A DNA stretch of 64,000 bases, taken from NCBI GenBank assembly GCA_028564675.1, contig JAOVVO010000015.1, positions 248,001 to 312,000 of the forward strand. The letters run 5' to 3'. Made by a program: the position numbers and the translations under genes. Positions 61,101 to 64,000 of the stretch are shown piece by piece. Within the stretch, counting starts at the first letter, position 1, and every line of letters starts with the position of its first letter. This stretch comes from Onchocerca lupi (lineage: Eukaryota; Nematoda; Chromadorea; Rhabditida; Onchocercidae). The notes below the pieces were generated by a model. That model did not search any database. It was given only the letters and a program-made list of their open reading frames with translations, and had not been told where the DNA came from.

Positions 61101-63644
61101 AAACTCCATTATCGATTGCTGAACGTTTGGGCTATGTATCGGTGGTTGAAGCGCTTAAAACAATTACCGAGACTACTGTGATTACAGAGACCACAACTGT
61201 TACTGAAGAAAGATATAAACCTCAGAATCCCGAAGCAATGAATGAAACCATGTTTTCTGACTCCGAGGATGAAGGTATATATTTTCTTTAATCGAATTGA
61301 ATAGTAGTCTTGTAATGAGTTATTTGCTGATGAAAAGAAGTGCCTTGTTTGGAGGTCAGTTTAGTTTGTCTAATGTTAGTTTGTGCAACGTTAAGAATAG
61401 GTCTACAACATTTCTCTTTTAAATTAAATAAAATTCGCATATTTCTCTCAACGAAGTTTTTTGGTCTATTCCTTTTTTCATTCCATAATTGCTGTTACTA
61501 AATTTAAAAATCTTTCGGAAGATTGCTAGATCCTGATGGCTTAGCAAAAGCAAATAAATCAAAAAAAAAAAAAAAATGCAGCTAAACGAGCAGATATATA
61601 TCAGTTACAAGGACTTGCATAGGCCTACAGTCAACAAAGAAAAAATTAGGCTCAAAGAACCAAGTTCCTTATCGTGTTGCATAAATTTGATGACAAGAGA
61701 GGCATTATTGTGTCTAAGCTTTTGTGCTTTCCACTACTAAAAATTAGTTCAACTAATTATAAGATGTGCTGGGTAATTAACAAGTTCCTCTGTTCTAAAT
61801 GCACAGTTTCATTTATTTTACCTGGAAATTTATTAGCAAGAAGACATGTTCAATCTGAACATGGTATCGAGATTTAAAAATTTGCCGATTTTTGCTATAT
61901 GCAACAGCTGAATGTAGATTAGTGCTCTCATTGGGAGTGCCGCGATTCTCTTGCTTGCTATTAATATATTAATGTCATAAGCTTAGTATTGAATAGTAGT
62001 TCAATAACAGTACCCACAAAGTATGCAAGAAATGGTGAAAAGTTGGATTAGCAGTTTTTGTGATTGTATTGCTGGATGCTGCTGCTATTGTTGTTGTTGT
62101 TGTTGTTGAGCGTTTGTTCGTCGATTCAGCACCGAATACGTTGGAGGAGGACGCATCACATCTTCGTGCCCTTGCACATTCGCCGTTACGCTTGTCAACA
62201 TCAGATGACCATGATCTGAGCTTCTTCCCCAATCACACTTCAAGCCCCTATCCTTCACCTGGAGCTACTCTGATTTATTTATCACGTATGATTTTTTCAT
62301 TTATTTCTTTTCGGATTTTAACATTGTGTTTCTTTTTTTATTTGTTTTTGATTTCAAATTAATATAGAAATATCACTTTTCATAGGTCACTCTCAAAATA
62401 TTTGACAATTTTTCTATGGATTACAATCCATAAATATTAATTATTAATGCACGAACTGAATGGGGTACAACGAGTATTTCTTTACTCATGGCTAGTTAAT
62501 TGCAGTGTTGTTGATGGTAATAATAAGAATAGTAGTGATAATGTTTACATTATACTAATACATCCCTGAGGTTTCAAAATGACTATTGCCTACTACGTGG
62601 ATCTGTTGCGTATACATACAGCTCCATCAGTGTAGTGCTATTGAATTGACTGTTGTGCAGCTTGGTTTTATACGCAAAGACAATTATTCTGTTGCAACCG
62701 GATCGACTCTACACTGTTTTGGCTTAATTGAGCCAGTCTTCATTGTACAACAGTAATATGCTTTTATCAGTGACAGTACGTTAACAATGTACCGCAAGAT
62801 GTTAGAAGTTGCTGTTATTTTTTGCATGACTAGTGATATCATCATATAATTTCTCACTGAGTGAATTTATGACTCACATTTTTTTAGCGAAAGTTTATGT
62901 TAGATTTTTATCCGTTTATCGGATGCGAATGCTCTTTTGGATTTTTATCCCTCCTATCCTTCCCTAAATTGGAGGTTCTGAATTTATACCTCTCTTATTT
63001 TTTTCCCAACTTAAACAGGAAATCCTAAAAATACAGCAATGCCATTGGTTCTACTTCTCATTTTTCCCTACCAATGTAATTCTTTTTTTCTCTCCTCCCC
63101 CTCTTCTGCCTTTATTCTGTGTATACATCGCATGCGCGCGATTGTCGCTTAGAATAGATCTGTTCACAGAAAAGCTGTTGGATATGAGGTCAGTTATTGT
63201 TGAGAATATACTCAAGAACGGCTTTACCGTTCATAATTCGTAACTAACGCAACTATCGTTAAAGTTGTTTTGTTTTCAAAAACTTCTAGTGCATTTCGTC
63301 ACTGTATTGGATAATTTCTTCATAAATTTTTGGCTCTCTATGAATTGATTTTCCTAAGTGATACATTTTCTAGATGAATATCCTATGAAGAGAACAGCCT
63401 TTGTTATCTGAGACATGACCTTGACATAGTTGACATAGTGAAAGAGGTTTATAATGACAATACATTGCAGGGAAGGTTCAGATGAGGTATAATACTAATA
63501 CTAGCTCTAGTATATGTGTTAAAGTCTGTTATAGGTGAAGATAATCAGATCACAGCCAATGCTCATACTCATGATTTCTCAGAAAGCCTCACGAAAGGTT
63601 TGCACGATTCAACTGGTTTGCATCTGATTCATGCTACAGAACCG
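55122..63644 (+). CDS. unc-44: Giant ankyrin, UNC-44 family (5' part, gene continues past the right edge)
   Basis: Exons: 55122-55220, 55532-55732, 55895-56092, 56910-57065, 57435-57574, 57828-58014, 58114-58359, 58440-58562, 58975-59082, 59287-59436, 59530-59700, 59950-60117, 60288-60392, 60540-60693, 60767-60927, 61094-61274, optional 62130-62285, and 63535-63644. All phases agree. Ankyrins tie membrane proteins to the spectrin skeleton; UNC-44 is needed for axon guidance. A short Pro/Gln-rich leader precedes SASFLRAARAGNLDRVLELL, then about 23 ankyrin repeats in tandem, each with the TPLHxAA core, with little loss. The diagnostic non-canonical repeat (TRGKVRLPALHIAAKKDD) matches UNC-44. 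After the repeats comes a Thr-rich stretch (TETTVITETTTVTEE) and an acidic DSEDEGEDN linker. ZU5, UPA and death domains must lie outside. Oddities inside are given as findings. Confidence 0.95.
55334..55498. repeat. Hairpin element with about 36-base inverted ends (MITE-like)
   Basis: 55334-55369 and 55463-55498 are inverted copies (core ATTATGCGGACCTTTGCA) differing at about three positions, separated by about 93 bases. It lies in the first coding intron of the ankyrin gene, 33 bases before the second exon. No coding frame is inside. Confidence 0.8.
55841..55928 (+). repeat. 44-base tandem duplication covering a splice acceptor
   Basis: GTTTTTAG plus the first eight codons of the third ankyrin exon occur twice, 44 bases apart (exon start at 55851 and 55895). 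Only the second copy continues as an open frame; entry at the first leads to TAG. Confidence 0.85.
56093..56909 (+). other. Intron of the ankyrin gene
   Basis: An 817-base intron. It includes an imperfect direct repeat of about 38 bases (about 56266-56333, core CAGATATAGRAATTAG). No additional exon was recognised; the repeat series on either side is continuous without one. Confidence 0.6.
57282..57348 (+). pseudogene. Relic copy of part of the fourth ankyrin exon
   Basis: Within the intron 57066-57434, about 57 bases match 57001-57057 at roughly 78 percent, including an identical CTAAAAAGGATGAT block. The relic has lost the splice sites and ends in an in-frame TAA, so it is a dead exon duplicate. 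Confidence 0.75.
61275..63534 (+). other. Long ankyrin intron region around the cassette exon
   Basis: About 2.3 kb between the end of the repeat domain and the next constant exon. It holds an A-run at about 61561-61575, the cassette exon, and a C/T-rich patch with CATGCGCGCG at about 63060-63140. That patch could be an internal promoter for short isoforms, but nothing in the sequence proves it. Confidence 0.4.
62130..62285 (+). CDS. unc-44: Probable cassette exon of the ankyrin gene
   Basis: Acceptor TCGATTCAG and donor GTATGA flank 156 bases, exactly 52 codons, starting and ending in the same phase as the junction between exons 61094-61274 and 63535-63644. It can therefore be skipped or included without changing the frame. 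It encodes a Ser/Pro/His-rich segment (contains EEDASHLRALAHSPLRLSTS). A GTTGTTGTT repeat lies just upstream (62089-62109). Confidence 0.6.
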
Positions 63645-64000
63645 GTATTTTTTTGCACATTGCCTGAACTATTTGTGTTGATTATTCAAAGTGGTATAAA
63701 TATGACTACGCTTTCAAGATCAATGTGATCCGTTTTATTGATCTGATTTTGTTAATTCACAAAGTTTTCATGACCCACAATTATGTTGTCCAAAATTTTA
63801 AATGTCATTGAGGGTGAGGATAAGGTAATTCCTTCCTTGACACAAAAAGTTTTAAAATGATTTTTAGAAGTTCAGATTTTCTATTGGTTACTATTCTGTT
63901 ATGCTCTATCCTTTGCTTTGGATTAGAAAAAAAGAAAAAGAAAAAGACTTACCATCGAAGTAGGCATCACAACACATCAGAGTATGAAGTGAAGCATATC
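63645..64000 (+). other. Ankyrin intron and uncertain start of the next exon
   Basis: After the donor at 63645 the sequence is intronic to about 63927. GGATTAG there is followed by a Lys-rich A/G tract and then an open frame to the window end (contains TYHRSRHHNTSEYEVKHI). The in-phase acceptor would be the later AAAAAG at about 63946. The window ends too soon to decide. Confidence 0.35.

Noticed and set aside
1..64000. tRNA, rRNA, CRISPR arrays, endosymbiont (Wolbachia) insertions or a bacterial-style system
   Set aside because: No cloverleaf-like or rRNA-like segment, no regular spacer arrays and no long intronless bacterial frames were seen by eye; a tRNAscan and a nucleotide search would settle it.

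Overview
The window is eukaryotic nuclear DNA from a nematode, most likely a spirurid or filarial (clade III) worm. The evidence is AT-rich sequence, genes cut into many short exons by introns with strict GT...(T)TTNCAG borders, probable spliced-leader acceptors just before several start codons, and proteins that all read as single-copy nematode orthologues. The species cannot be named from sequence alone. I saw no operons of bacterial type, phage, CRISPR array, rRNA or tRNA gene. For ten of the eleven genes I rebuilt the exon chain by hand, checking that reading phase carries across every junction and that exon lengths agree with the translation.

Left part, all on the minus strand: a DEAD-box helicase of the DDX20/Gemin3 type (10-3695, runs off the left edge), a cytosolic M20 dipeptidase of the CNDP2 type (5989-10024), a doubtful stretch with candidate exons (10126-11802), a fatty acyl-CoA reductase (12608-16671), a MGAT4-type N-acetylglucosaminyltransferase (18161-21980), a non-coding block with a nested foldback repeat (22420-22787), and the haem O synthase COX10 (24773-26648).

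Middle part: the spindle-checkpoint protein MAD2 (27844-30059, +) and selenophosphate synthetase (31001-33422, +) lie divergently from COX10. Selenophosphate synthetase converges on a secretory-pathway FKBP prolyl isomerase (33648-34793, -). Upstream of the FKBP on the same strand is a mitochondrial HMG-box protein of the TFAM type (35930-37332, -).

Right part, plus strand: a secreted Frizzled-related protein with CRD and netrin-like domains (40621-43375), a ZFAND4-like ubiquitin-fold/AN1 zinc-finger protein (45121-48294), a 6.8-kb gene-poor region with simple repeats, and the 5' two thirds of a giant ankyrin of the UNC-44 family (55122 to beyond 63644).

The genes are ordinary housekeeping and developmental genes with no shared pathway, although COX10 and TFAM both serve mitochondria and MGAT4 and the FKBP both act in the secretory route. 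I did not find a previously undescribed system. The points most worth checking are gene-structure oddities: a one-base break in the helicase, a probable GC-AG intron in selenophosphate synthetase, a duplicated splice acceptor, an exon relic and a cassette exon in the ankyrin gene, and two hairpin (MITE-like) elements.
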